8,055 nt of DNA from Candidatus Tayloriibacteriota bacterium (GCA_026395155.1 JAPLZG010000079.1:1-8055); one strand, 5' to 3'; counted from the stretch's first letter, positions 1 through 5,733 are shown. Translations and numbers: made by a program. The notes: generated by a model from the sequence alone, not told the origin.

Positions 1-3
1 GAC

Positions 4-23
4 TATATATATATATATATATA
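4..23. repeat. (TA)10 dinucleotide tract
   Basis: Ten uninterrupted TA units lie at the left edge of the window and end ten bases before a consensus DnaA box. Such a tract melts easily and slips in replication, so its length may vary between strains. Whether it has a role (an unwinding element, or merely a promoter-like AT stretch) cannot be told from sequence alone. Confidence 0.85.
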
Positions 24-32
24 TTATAAAAC

Positions 33-41
33 TGTGGATAA
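33..41 (-). promoter_or_regulatory. Consensus DnaA box
   Basis: The minus strand reads TTATCCACA, the consensus DnaA-binding nonamer. It sits just beside the TA tract. A second identical box occurs at 5051-5059 in the same orientation, and the shared word extends to 11 bases (ACTGTGGATAA). DnaA binding is inferred from the match only. There is no cluster of boxes and no dnaA or dnaN gene here, so this is not called an origin. Confidence 0.5.
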
Positions 42-78
42 CTCTTTTATCTATTTACTTATTTTCAATATCTGATAT

Positions 79-111
79 ATTACCTATATTATAAGTTGCG
101 TGAAAGGTAAT
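79..111. repeat. Short inverted repeat in the gene-free left end
   Basis: ATTACCT at 79-85 is matched by its exact reverse complement AGGTAAT at 105-111, with a 19-base AT-rich spacer. It could be an operator-like dyad or a weak hairpin. Apart from this, the TA tract, the DnaA box and the REP pair, I see nothing in 1-240. Confidence 0.35.
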
Positions 112-142
112 CCTGTTTGAGTACTTGTAAAGTCTTCCCTCT

Positions 143-210
143 CTGTCATCCTCGTGAATACGGGGATCCAGAAAATCGGAACTGGATTCCCGCCTGCGCG
201 GGAATGACAG
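143..210. repeat. REP-like inverted pair (BIME-like hairpin)
   Basis: Two 29-base units face each other across a 10-base spacer (172-181). The right unit, 182-210, contains the palindrome ATTCCCGCCTGCGCGGGAAT. The left unit, 143-171, is an inverted, diverged copy differing at 7 of 29 positions, and both units end in CTGTCAT-type sequence. Together they can form a long hairpin with an internal palindrome. An exact second copy of the right unit lies at 5413-5441. The form resembles REP/BIME sequences and the Neisseria dRS3 pattern ATTCCC-N8-GGGAAT. In other bacteria REPs are moved by RAYT (Y1-type) transposases; none is encoded here, so mobility is inferred. Confidence 0.75.
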
Positions 211-241
211 AAAAAAACTTTACTAGATAAAAAACAGAGCT

Positions 242-268
242 TTTACACAAAAACAACGCGCCTATAAT
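242..268 (+). promoter_or_regulatory. Promoter of the S1 gene
   Basis: A perfect TATAAT lies at 263-268, with TTTACA (5 of 6 to consensus) at 242-247 and a short 15-base spacer. Transcription would begin near 275, only about 13 bases before the ATG at 288. This suggests a nearly leaderless mRNA and fits the lack of any Shine-Dalgarno sequence before the start. Confidence 0.6.
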
Positions 269-287
269 TTGGGCGCAATTATTTTAT

Positions 288-884
288 ATGAAAGAAAAAT
301 TAACAAAAGTTGGTGCAGTTGAAGCGATAGTAAAAAGTGGTTTGATGAGTAAGTATTTTAACGACTCAAAAAACCCATTATCGGTTGGGGAAGTCGTTGA
401 AGGAAAAGTCATATTAATCGAGAAGAACAGAGTATATGTAGACCTACAACCTTATGGTACTGGTCTTATTTTTGGTAAAGAATTTATAGTTGCAAGAGAT
501 GTAATTAAAAAAATAAATGCTGGAGATATCGTTTCTGCAAAAATTGTAGAAATATCAAACAAAGAGGGTTATATTGAGCTTTCACTAAAAGAAGCTCGAC
601 AGGCACTTATTTGGGACGAGGCAGAAAAAGCGATTAAAGAAAAAACTGTATTTGAAATTCCAATACAAGAGGCAAACAAAGGAGGTCTTATGCTTTCGTG
701 GCAAGGAATTACTGGATTTTTACCAGCTTCACAATTAAAATCAGAACATTATCCAAAAGTTGTAGATGGTGATAAAGACAAAATTTTTGATGAACTTAAA
801 ACTTGTAGGACGAAAGATTTCTGTTGCGATAATCACTGCTTCTCCAAAAGAAGGCAAACTTATTTTCTCAGAAAAAAATCTTGA
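288..884 (+). CDS. rpsA: Ribosomal protein S1, N-terminal part (frameshifted)
   Basis: This is the front half of 30S ribosomal protein S1, which binds mRNA at the ribosome and assists translation initiation. Residues about 33-100 form one S1-type OB fold (VGEVVEGKV start, IELSLKEAR end). A second S1 domain begins near residue 117 (WQGITGFLPASQL) and is cut off. After DELK at the A-run 798-801 the reading changes to TCRTKDFCCDNHC, unlike any S1, and stops at 884. The correct continuation (LVGRKISVAIITASPKEGK) is in the frame of the next entry, so the two pieces are one gene of about 366 residues. The start at 288 follows a good promoter and gives a normal S1 N-terminus. There is no Shine-Dalgarno. 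The cause may be a real mutation, a homopolymer error, or less likely recoding. Confidence 0.85.
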   Translation: MKEKLTKVGAVEAIVKSGLMSKYFNDSKNPLSVGEVVEGKVILIEKNRVYVDLQPYGTGLIFGKEFIVARDVIKKINAGDIVSAKIVEISNKEGYIELSLKEARQALIWDEAEKAIKEKTVFEIPIQEANKGGLMLSWQGITGFLPASQLKSEHYPKVVDGDKDKIFDELKTCRTKDFCCDNHCFSKRRQTYFLRKKS

Positions 885-1386
885 AAAGAAAGAAAATTCA
901 AAGAAAGCAGATAAATATAAAGTTGGAGATACTTTTGAAGGAGAAATAACTGGTGCAGTAGATTTTGGAGTATTTGTAAAACTTGAAGATGGACTTGAAG
1001 GGCTTGTTCATATTTCAGAAATTGATTGGGCTCTTGTTGAAGATACAAGATCAATGTTTAAAATTGGAGATAAAGTTAAGGTTAAAGTAATTGAAGTTAA
1101 AGACGGAAAAATTTCACTTTCAATTAAAGCATTAAAACCAAATCCTTGGCTTGAAGCAGAAAAGAAATATAAAAAAGGAGATGAAATCGAAGCTGTTGTA
1201 ATTAAATTCAATAAATACGGTGCACTAGCAAGTATTGAAGAAGGTGTATCAGGGCTTGTTCATATTTCAGACTTTGGTTCTGAACCAAAAATGAAAGAAA
1301 AAATCAGCTTGGGTAAAAATTATACATTTAAAATAAATGTATTCGAACCTAAGAATCAGAAGATGGGGTTGAATTTTGTTAAATGA
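766..1386 (+). CDS. rpsA: Ribosomal protein S1, C-terminal part (frameshifted)
   Basis: This is the back half of the S1 gene, in the +1 frame relative to the front half. Genuine S1 sequence starts near 799, where the end of domain 2 resumes (LVGRKISVAII, LIFSEKN). The ATG at 766 is only the first start codon in this frame; it lacks a Shine-Dalgarno and the residues before 799 are not S1-like. Two full S1 domains follow: VGDTFEGEITGAVDFGVFVK with GLVHISEI, and KKGDEIEAVVIKFNKYGA with GLVHISDF. The GLVHIS motif is typical of RNA-binding S1 repeats. The stop is TGA, backed by TAG two codons later. Adding two A's at the run restores DELKKLVGRK, and removing one A gives DELKLVGRK. The joined protein has four S1 domains, a plausible size for a reduced genome. 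Confidence 0.85.
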   Translation: MVIKTKFLMNLKLVGRKISVAIITASPKEGKLIFSEKNLEKKENSKKADKYKVGDTFEGEITGAVDFGVFVKLEDGLEGLVHISEIDWALVEDTRSMFKIGDKVKVKVIEVKDGKISLSIKALKPNPWLEAEKKYKKGDEIEAVVIKFNKYGALASIEEGVSGLVHISDFGSEPKMKEKISLGKNYTFKINVFEPKNQKMGLNFVK

Positions 1387-1393
1387 TTAAAAT

Positions 1394-1421
1394 AGCTTTT
1401 AGCTGATAGCTGTTAGCTTTT
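1394..1421. repeat. Tandem heptanucleotide repeat, four copies
   Basis: Four consecutive 7-mers of the form AGCTNNT (AGCTTTT, AGCTGAT, AGCTGTT, AGCTTTT) begin eight bases after the S1 stop codon. The segment AGCTGATAG at 1401-1409 is inverted at 1511-1519, so this array and the right flank could pair around the central hairpin. Degenerate heptamer arrays of this sort resemble the STRR sequences of cyanobacteria. Confidence 0.7.
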
Positions 1422-1428
1422 AGGAAAA

Positions 1429-1465
1429 CAGAAATGGCGGGACGCGAAGCGTCCCGCCATTTCTG
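1429..1465. terminator. Perfect hairpin, probable bidirectional terminator
   Basis: A 17-bp perfectly paired stem, GC-rich towards its loop, is closed by a three-base GAA loop; GCGAAGC is known as an unusually stable mini-hairpin. It stands between converging genes, 43 bases after the S1 stop and 82 bases beyond the stop of the surface-protein gene. On the minus strand the stem is followed at once by TTTTCC. On the plus strand the T-rich part is weaker and farther away. It therefore suits the minus-strand gene best and may serve both. Confidence 0.7.
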
Positions 1466-1481
1466 ATTTCTGACTTCTGAT
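1461..1481. repeat. Tandem heptanucleotide repeat, three copies
   Basis: TTCTGAT, TTCTGAC and TTCTGAT follow each other without a gap. The first copy overlaps the right arm of the hairpin at 1429-1465, which suggests the arm and the array grew from the same unit. It has the same 7-base period as the AGCTNNT array on the other side of the hairpin. Confidence 0.65.
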
Positions 1482-1546
1482 TGTATTTTCTAATAGCTAT
1501 AAGATAAAAACTATCAGCTTCCTAATTCCTCGAATTGATTCTTCCC

Positions 1547-4500
1547 TTATTTCAAAGCTGGATAAAAACCTTCGACAAAATTCCATTTACTAGTATCCCA
1601 AGTAGCAAAGGTTGATGGTGTTTTCATCTGCTCTGTCGACAATCCAGTTCCTGATGGAGATGTTGTTTGTCCTGAAGTTTGATTATCCCAATATGAATTA
1701 GTTGCCGCCCCTCCTGCTGTCCCTACCAGACCACCAACATCTCGAGTACCACTTACCCTTCCTGTTGAATATGAGTTCTCTATTCTTCCGCCGTCATATT
1801 TAAGTCCTACAAGACCTCCAACAGAATAACCTATAGCATCAACATTTCCTGTTGCATAAGAATTATTTATAATTCCACCATCTCTTCCGCCCTCTAAACT
1901 CCCCACAAGTCCTCCAAAGGCAGATTTAGATATACTACAACAAGTAGATACATTTGCGTTTGAATATGAATGAGTTATTGATCCATAATAACTAGTCCCT
2001 ACTAGACCGCCAGCAAAATTACCACCAGTAATAGATACACTTCCAGATGAATACGAACGAGTTATTGTCCCAAATCTTTGTAACCCTACTAGACCACCAG
2101 TATAACCCGGACCATTACTAGCCACAGATCCGATTGAATAAGAGTTGGAAATGGAACCACCGCCTAAAAATCCAACTAACCCTCCAACCATTGTTCCAGT
2201 CACACTGACATTAACTAACCCAAGATTAGAAATACTTCCTGATGAACCACCAAAAAAGCCAACAGATCTAGTTGATGGTAGATTTATTGTTAAATTCGAA
2301 ATAGTTTTATTGTTTCCATTAAAGTTCCCCCTAAAAAGATAGCTATAATCTGCGCCACCCCAGCAGGCTAAATTTGGTCCACAAGAGCCGATTGGTTGCC
2401 AATTATTTCCAATACCAGAATATCCTACTGTTGTAGAAGAAAGATTTGCTGTTAAAATAAAACTCTTGTCTAAATAATTTCTTACACTATTTAACTGTTC
2501 CCAATTACTTATCTTATAAGGATTTACTAATGTTCCTTCCCCACCCGCGAAAGGTACAACGCTAACAGTTACAGTCTTAGGAATTGTTTTAGTACCATTC
2601 GTACAAGAAATATTATATGTATATGTGCCCGTTGTTAGAATACCTGACCTACCTCCACCTGCTATACAAGAAGTCATATTTGATGGAGTCCATGAGAGAA
2701 TAACTGTATTCCCAGACATGATGGTTGAAGATGAGACAAAAAAATCAACACTATAAATTATAGGAGACACTACAACAACCGCATTCGAACTTACAGTCTT
2801 ACCCGGGATGCCTGCAATACTAGGTGTTATACAAGAAATATTATATGTATATGTGCCTGTTGTAAGTCCATTCGATGTCCATGTGTGGATTCCATCAGAA
2901 GGGTCTTTGTTTCCTTCCCAACCAGCACTACCACCACTTGCTGTACAAGAAGTCATATTTGATGGCTCCCATGTGAGGACAACACTTTTACCAAAATTAA
3001 TAGTTGAAGAAGATATACTAAATTTTATACTACTAGAAGTTTGTAACTTTACTCCTAATAAAACATAATTGTACAAACCATCATTTTGATTTTCAACACA
3101 AACATCATAATTTGTATTCGCCGGACAAGAAACTACTCTTGCATTACCAGAAGTTAATTGTCGATAAGGTCCAACTTGAATTGTCTCTATCGATTGAACG
3201 CCAGAAATACCTGCTTGAATAACTTGTGCAGATTGGCTTCCGCAAGCTGAGGATCCACAATATTGGCCTGGGGAAGCAACTGGTGCGCCAATAATTAAAT
3301 TGACATTATAATATTGTATTGAACCATTTTGAGCTTTAACGGTATAATTCTCTGGATAACTATCTACTGGATTATTATAATCAGCGGGGTTATATCCAGT
3401 ACCAGTTACGAATACTTGTGAATCACTATCTGAAACAATTCTGCCGGATTTTGGATTGACTACATAACTGTTAGGAGATCCAAAAGGTATGTGATACGTA
3501 ATTTCCTTAAGACTTTGATCTATCATTGCACTACCTACAAACACACCACTCGGAGATGGGATCCCATAGCTTGGCATAGGATGCAAAGAATATCTGATGC
3601 TTTGTATATTTTTACCTGATTTTTTTGGATTATTAAAAATAATATTATATTCTGTTTTGGACACACCATCTTTAGCAGTTACAGTATATTTTGTCGGATT
3701 AAAGAAATTTTGAGTTACACCAGAAGCTGGGCTAATCGTAGCTCCTTTGTGTATTTCGATATCAGGAACAAAATCAAAGCTATCATTATTCAATTCAAGA
3801 TTATAATTAAATTGTATCGTATTATTTTTTGCATCTACAACACCCTTAATTTTGCCAGTTACTGGATTTGTTAAAGAAAAAGATGTAATTTTACCAATAG
3901 TTTCTTTACCAACAAGAACGACGTTATAATCTTGGGTCGAACCATCAGAAGCTGTTACTGTATATTTTTGTAAACCAGAAAAGTTGTGTGGTTTTCCTGA
4001 AACTGGAGAAACTGTTGCGCCGGGAGCAACCTCAATAGTAGGGGTTAACTTTGTTATATCTACATTATTAGAGATATCAACTAAAATCAATTTCTTTTTT
4101 TCATCTATTACACCCTTATAAGATGGGTTAGAAAATGAAAAAGAAGTAATGCCTTTAGAGGTAGGGTCACTCATCCATTTAGCATACACTGTAATATTTG
4201 CTGTAACTGGAGTAGTGGCAGTAAAGGCAGTCCCTCCACCATTCTCTGCGGTATACCAGCCTCCGAAAGTATAACCTGTTTTTGTTGGAGCAGTTGGTAG
4301 AGTTACGACAGTGGTTGCCGGCGAAACAATTCTTTTAGCTGTTGGACTTGCTGGCACTGTGGCGCTTTGACTGTCAAAAGTAACTAAAGGAAGACCATCA
4401 CGAAGACAACGAACGGGCCCGCTCGACCAACTCTTAAATAAAGGATATATTCCTCCTTCGCCAACCTGCAGTCCTCCTGTACCCACCGATAGAAACAAAA

Positions 4501-4963
4501 TCTGATCTTGGGTATGACGGATCTCTTCAGTAGATGATAAATAATCACTATGATTTGGGAAACCATTTATACCAAAAGAATTCCAACCAGCTAATAGTTC
4601 AGCCGCAGATGGTAAATACCAAGTGCCAGCAGAGACACCACCTTCAGTTAGGTTATAACAATAATTTGCAGCTGGATAAGCAGTAGTACTGAGACCACGA
4701 AGAATGGCTGTATTGGCTTTACCATTTGATAAAGTTCTATCTGTGGAAACGCCCGTTGTTACGCCCTGGGGTCCCCAAGTTAGCTGGGTCGGTGAAACTG
4801 TAGACCAACAATTTGGATCAGTCGCTCCACCAACACAACCACCACCTTGTGCTTGTGTGCTATTTATATTTTGTAAATATGAAAAACCAGCGACCATTAG
4901 AAGAATTGCAAAAAATAATATTCCGATTTTTATTTTCCCTTTTGTAAAAATTTGTTTTTTCAT
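1547..4963 (-). CDS. Large secreted mosaic surface protein with GLUG repeats
   Basis: This 1138-residue protein is probably exported. Residues 1-38 are a signal peptide (basic start, hydrophobic 12-30, likely cut after TQA38), or an uncleaved N-terminal anchor. About 58-190 resembles the DUF1566/FISUMP group (TWYLPSAAELLAGW, YLSSTEE, RCLRDG). About 195-264 is an InlB B-type repeat (GYTFGGWYT, VYAKW). Three cadherin-like or DUF5018-like beta units span about 271-352, 358-443 and 452-560 (YTVTASDGSTQDYNV). Two Ig-like repeats lie at 645-733 and 735-803 (PSNMTSC, TGTYTYNISC). From about 806, GLUG-type repeats carry GGLVG at 927, 956, 985, 1017, 1049 and 1077, each followed by an NSYS-like strand, and a usual GLUG C-terminus follows (SYWDNQTSG, EGFYPALK). 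A beta-helix adhesin-like role is inferred. No sortase motif, lipobox or C-terminal anchor is seen, and the start lacks a Shine-Dalgarno. Confidence 0.9.
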   Translation of the reverse strand: MKKQIFTKGKIKIGILFFAILLMVAGFSYLQNINSTQAQGGGCVGGATDPNCWSTVSPTQLTWGPQGVTTGVSTDRTLSNGKANTAILRGLSTTAYPAANYCYNLTEGGVSAGTWYLPSAAELLAGWNSFGINGFPNHSDYLSSTEEIRHTQDQILFLSVGTGGLQVGEGGIYPLFKSWSSGPVRCLRDGLPLVTFDSQSATVPASPTAKRIVSPATTVVTLPTAPTKTGYTFGGWYTAENGGGTAFTATTPVTANITVYAKWMSDPTSKGITSFSFSNPSYKGVIDEKKKLILVDISNNVDITKLTPTIEVAPGATVSPVSGKPHNFSGLQKYTVTASDGSTQDYNVVLVGKETIGKITSFSLTNPVTGKIKGVVDAKNNTIQFNYNLELNNDSFDFVPDIEIHKGATISPASGVTQNFFNPTKYTVTAKDGVSKTEYNIIFNNPKKSGKNIQSIRYSLHPMPSYGIPSPSGVFVGSAMIDQSLKEITYHIPFGSPNSYVVNPKSGRIVSDSDSQVFVTGTGYNPADYNNPVDSYPENYTVKAQNGSIQYYNVNLIIGAPVASPGQYCGSSACGSQSAQVIQAGISGVQSIETIQVGPYRQLTSGNARVVSCPANTNYDVCVENQNDGLYNYVLLGVKLQTSSSIKFSISSSTINFGKSVVLTWEPSNMTSCTASGGSAGWEGNKDPSDGIHTWTSNGLTTGTYTYNISCITPSIAGIPGKTVSSNAVVVVSPIIYSVDFFVSSSTIMSGNTVILSWTPSNMTSCIAGGGRSGILTTGTYTYNISCTNGTKTIPKTVTVSVVPFAGGEGTLVNPYKISNWEQLNSVRNYLDKSFILTANLSSTTVGYSGIGNNWQPIGSCGPNLACWGGADYSYLFRGNFNGNNKTISNLTINLPSTRSVGFFGGSSGSISNLGLVNVSVTGTMVGGLVGFLGGGSISNSYSIGSVASNGPGYTGGLVGLQRFGTITRSYSSGSVSITGGNFAGGLVGTSYYGSITHSYSNANVSTCCSISKSAFGGLVGSLEGGRDGGIINNSYATGNVDAIGYSVGGLVGLKYDGGRIENSYSTGRVSGTRDVGGLVGTAGGAATNSYWDNQTSGQTTSPSGTGLSTEQMKTPSTFATWDTSKWNFVEGFYPALK

Positions 4964-5008
4964 TTATATTAAAATAACTAAATTAATAAACTAGATTTTA
5001 AATTACAT

Positions 5009-5037
5009 ATTATATTTATTATATCAGATAATATAAA
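5009..5037 (-). promoter_or_regulatory. Possible promoter of the surface-protein gene
   Basis: On the minus strand TTTATA (5037-5032; 4 of 6) and TATAAT (5014-5009) are spaced by 17 bases, placing a start site about 40 bases before the ATG. The region is so AT-rich that other TATAAT words occur (for example 5023-5018), so the exact box is uncertain. Confidence 0.4.
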
Positions 5038-5050
5038 AAAAAATAGATAC

Positions 5051-5059
5051 TGTGGATAA
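5051..5059 (-). promoter_or_regulatory. Second consensus DnaA box
   Basis: The minus strand reads TTATCCACA again, oriented as at 33-41, and it lies beside a very AT-rich stretch (4960-5048). It is 88 bases upstream of the surface-protein start, just behind the possible promoter. DnaA could act there as a transcription regulator or bind as part of titration; both ideas are inference. Confidence 0.5.
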
Positions 5060-5063
5060 GTGC

Positions 5064-5098
5064 CAAAAAACAAGGAGCGGGAGCGACTATGTTTTTTG
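5064..5098. repeat. 8-bp inverted repeat beside the DnaA box
   Basis: CAAAAAAC (5064-5071) pairs exactly with GTTTTTTG (5091-5098) around a 19-base purine-rich loop containing two GGAGCG/GGGAGCG units. On the plus strand it could act as a weak terminator-like or structural hairpin. No coding signal overlaps it. Confidence 0.45.
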
Positions 5099-5101
5099 AG
5101 C

Positions 5102-5142
5102 ATCCCGTAAAAGTCTAATTCCGATTGGACTTTATACGGGAT
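5102..5142. repeat. 18-bp near-perfect hairpin with TCCG loop
   Basis: The arms 5102-5119 and 5124-5142 pair over 18 positions with one bulged A and one G-T wobble. The four-base loop TCCG would be a UNCG-type tetraloop in RNA. The stem starts ATCCCGTA and ends TACGGGAT. It is followed directly by another 8-bp inverted repeat, ATCCATCT 5141-5148 with AGATGGAT 5167-5174, which shares two bases with it. No T-run follows, so it is not called a terminator. Confidence 0.6.
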
Positions 5143-5184
5143 CCATCTGCTCTCTTTCCCCGCCTTAGATGGATTGCCACGCTC

Positions 5185-5390
5185 GACCTAATTTTCTTGA
5201 GTGAAACGATTAGAAAATGGAAGTGCCCTTGTGGTAGACCTAAATTTCTTACGAGCATAGCGTGAGTCGTTGGATAGGAACCAACGACGCAAGACTCATT
5301 GAGAGCTTTTGTGAGCATAGCGAAACAAAAGATCCAATGAGTGGACAGCTCTCGTAGAGAGTTTAGAAAATGGAAATGCCCTTGTGGTGC
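5185..5390. repeat. Cluster of direct repeats and nested hairpins
   Basis: This gene-free block is built of repeated pieces. A 25-base unit (TAGAAAATGGAAGTGCCC onward) at 5211-5235 recurs at 5364-5388 with one mismatch. GACCTAATTTTCTT at 5185-5198 recurs at 5237-5250 with one mismatch. GAGCATAGCG occurs at 5253 and 5313. Hairpins include GTCGTTGG/CCAACGAC (5266-5273 with 5281-5288), ACTCATTG/CAATGAGT (5294-5301 with 5335-5342) and the overlapping GAGAGCT/AGCTCTC (5301-5307 with 5347-5353). Open frames here are products of the repeats. It may be decayed mobile DNA or a structured RNA; neither can be shown. Confidence 0.6.
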
Positions 5391-5412
5391 GCTCGGTTGA
5401 CGGAAAGAAAAA

Positions 5413-5441
5413 CTGGATTCCCGCCTGCGCGGGAATGACAG
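5413..5441. repeat. REP-like 29-mer, exact copy of 182-210
   Basis: This unit matches 182-210 base for base and in the same orientation, and identity extends to 32 bases (180-211 with 5411-5442). Unlike the left copy it has no inverted partner nearby. Exact identity over 5.2 kb in an otherwise diverged intergenic setting suggests recent copying or ongoing homogenisation. The frame read through it on the minus strand gives SFPRRRESS, a usual by-product of this repeat and not a gene. Confidence 0.8.
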
Positions 5442-5460
5442 ATTGGGAAAACCGAAAACG

Positions 5461-5484
5461 GCCTCCCTCCAAAGGCGGGCAGGC
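5461..5484. repeat. GC-rich imperfect hairpin
   Basis: GCCTCCCTCC and GGCGGGCAGGC face each other around AAA and can pair with small mismatches. It is far more GC-rich than its surroundings and continues the palindrome cluster. No T-run follows. Function unknown. Confidence 0.45.
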
Positions 5485-5519
5485 ATAATTACCAGAGAAG
5501 TCCTTCCCGATTTTGGAGT

Positions 5520-5548
5520 TTGACACCAAAAGCTAACTTTGATACTAT
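5520..5548 (+). promoter_or_regulatory. Promoter-like pair upstream of nusA
   Basis: TTGACA (5520-5525, perfect) and TACTAT (5543-5548, 4 of 6) are separated by exactly 17 bases, placing a start near 5555. The next plus-strand gene is nusA, so this is the best promoter candidate for it, with a leader of about 355 bases. The -10 lies inside the small palindrome TACTAT-TAG-ATAGTA. Confidence 0.5.
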
Positions 5549-5558
5549 TAGATAGTAA

Positions 5559-5587
5559 AAGTTCGCCGAAAGCGGACTTGTTTTTTT
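5559..5587 (+). terminator. Intrinsic terminator or attenuator before nusA
   Basis: AAGTTCGC (5559-5566) pairs with GCGGACTT (5572-5579) over a CGAAA loop, with one G-T wobble, followed by G and seven T's (5581-5587). It has the standard intrinsic terminator form on the plus strand. It starts only about four bases after the start site predicted from 5520-5548, so it either ends transcripts coming from the repeat region or stops most nusA transcription early. A competing hairpin (AACTTT 5535-5540 with AAAGTT 5558-5563, plus TACTAT with ATAGTA) shares its left arm, the geometry of a terminator/antiterminator pair for transcripts entering from upstream. Confidence 0.6.
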
Positions 5588-5610
5588 AGAAAAATAAGAA
5601 GCGTAGCAAC

Positions 5611-5718
5611 CACCCCAGTAAGAATTTTTTAAAAGTAAACCCTTGCTTAATTTATTTATAGTGGCATTAGGGTTTAATTATCTAAAATATTTAGATTAAT
5701 CAAAAAAATCTTACGGGG
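5611..5718. repeat. Bulged-stem element, copy 1 (three-way junction)
   Basis: CCCC (5613-5616), an unpaired A, GTAAGA (5618-5623), an unpaired A and T6 (5625-5630) pair with A6, TCTTAC and GGGG (5703-5718): 16 bp with two single-base bulges. Inside are two further hairpins, TAAACCCT/AGGGTTTA (5636-5643 with 5669-5676) and TCTAAA/TTTAGA (5681-5686 with 5690-5695), giving a three-way junction. The 5' edge CACCCCAGT is repeated in copy 2. It lies in the presumed nusA leader. Confidence 0.65.
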
Positions 5719-5733
5719 CAAGTATTTTTCTAA

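Noticed and set aside
1..60. Replication origin
   Set aside because: One DnaA box and a TA tract are not enough; there is no box cluster and no dnaA, dnaN or similar gene in the window.
678..692. AAAGGAGGTCTTATG, a Shine-Dalgarno and ATG inside the S1 gene
   Set aside because: The ATG is in the front-half frame, so it gives only about 64 residues before the stop at 884 and cannot rescue the back half. It encodes the expected S1 sequence (NKGGLMLSW).
790..810. Programmed ribosomal frameshift in the S1 gene
   Set aside because: The needed shift is +1 or -2, while the usual bacterial A-rich slippery sites give -1. No in-frame stop, spaced Shine-Dalgarno or stem is seen at the site. A lost or gained A is simpler.
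1720..2200. CRISPR-like spaced repeats in the GLUG region
   Set aside because: The spaced similar words encode the GGLVG motif in frame, vary at codon third positions and belong to an intact gene.
2145..3068. Plus-strand open frames opposite the surface-protein gene
   Set aside because: They are antisense to an intact 1138-codon frame whose domains are clear; their proline- and threonine-rich content mirrors the repeats on the other strand.
4830..4860. Lipoprotein signal in the surface protein (Cys43)
   Set aside because: The cysteine follows GGG rather than a lipobox and lies too far after the hydrophobic segment.
5115..5529. Two minus-strand open frames of 123 and 77 residues
   Set aside because: They run through the REP-like repeat (giving SFPRRRESS) and through the duplicated TAGAAAATGG units (giving GHFHF twice), in different frames, with no start signal. 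They are products of repeats.
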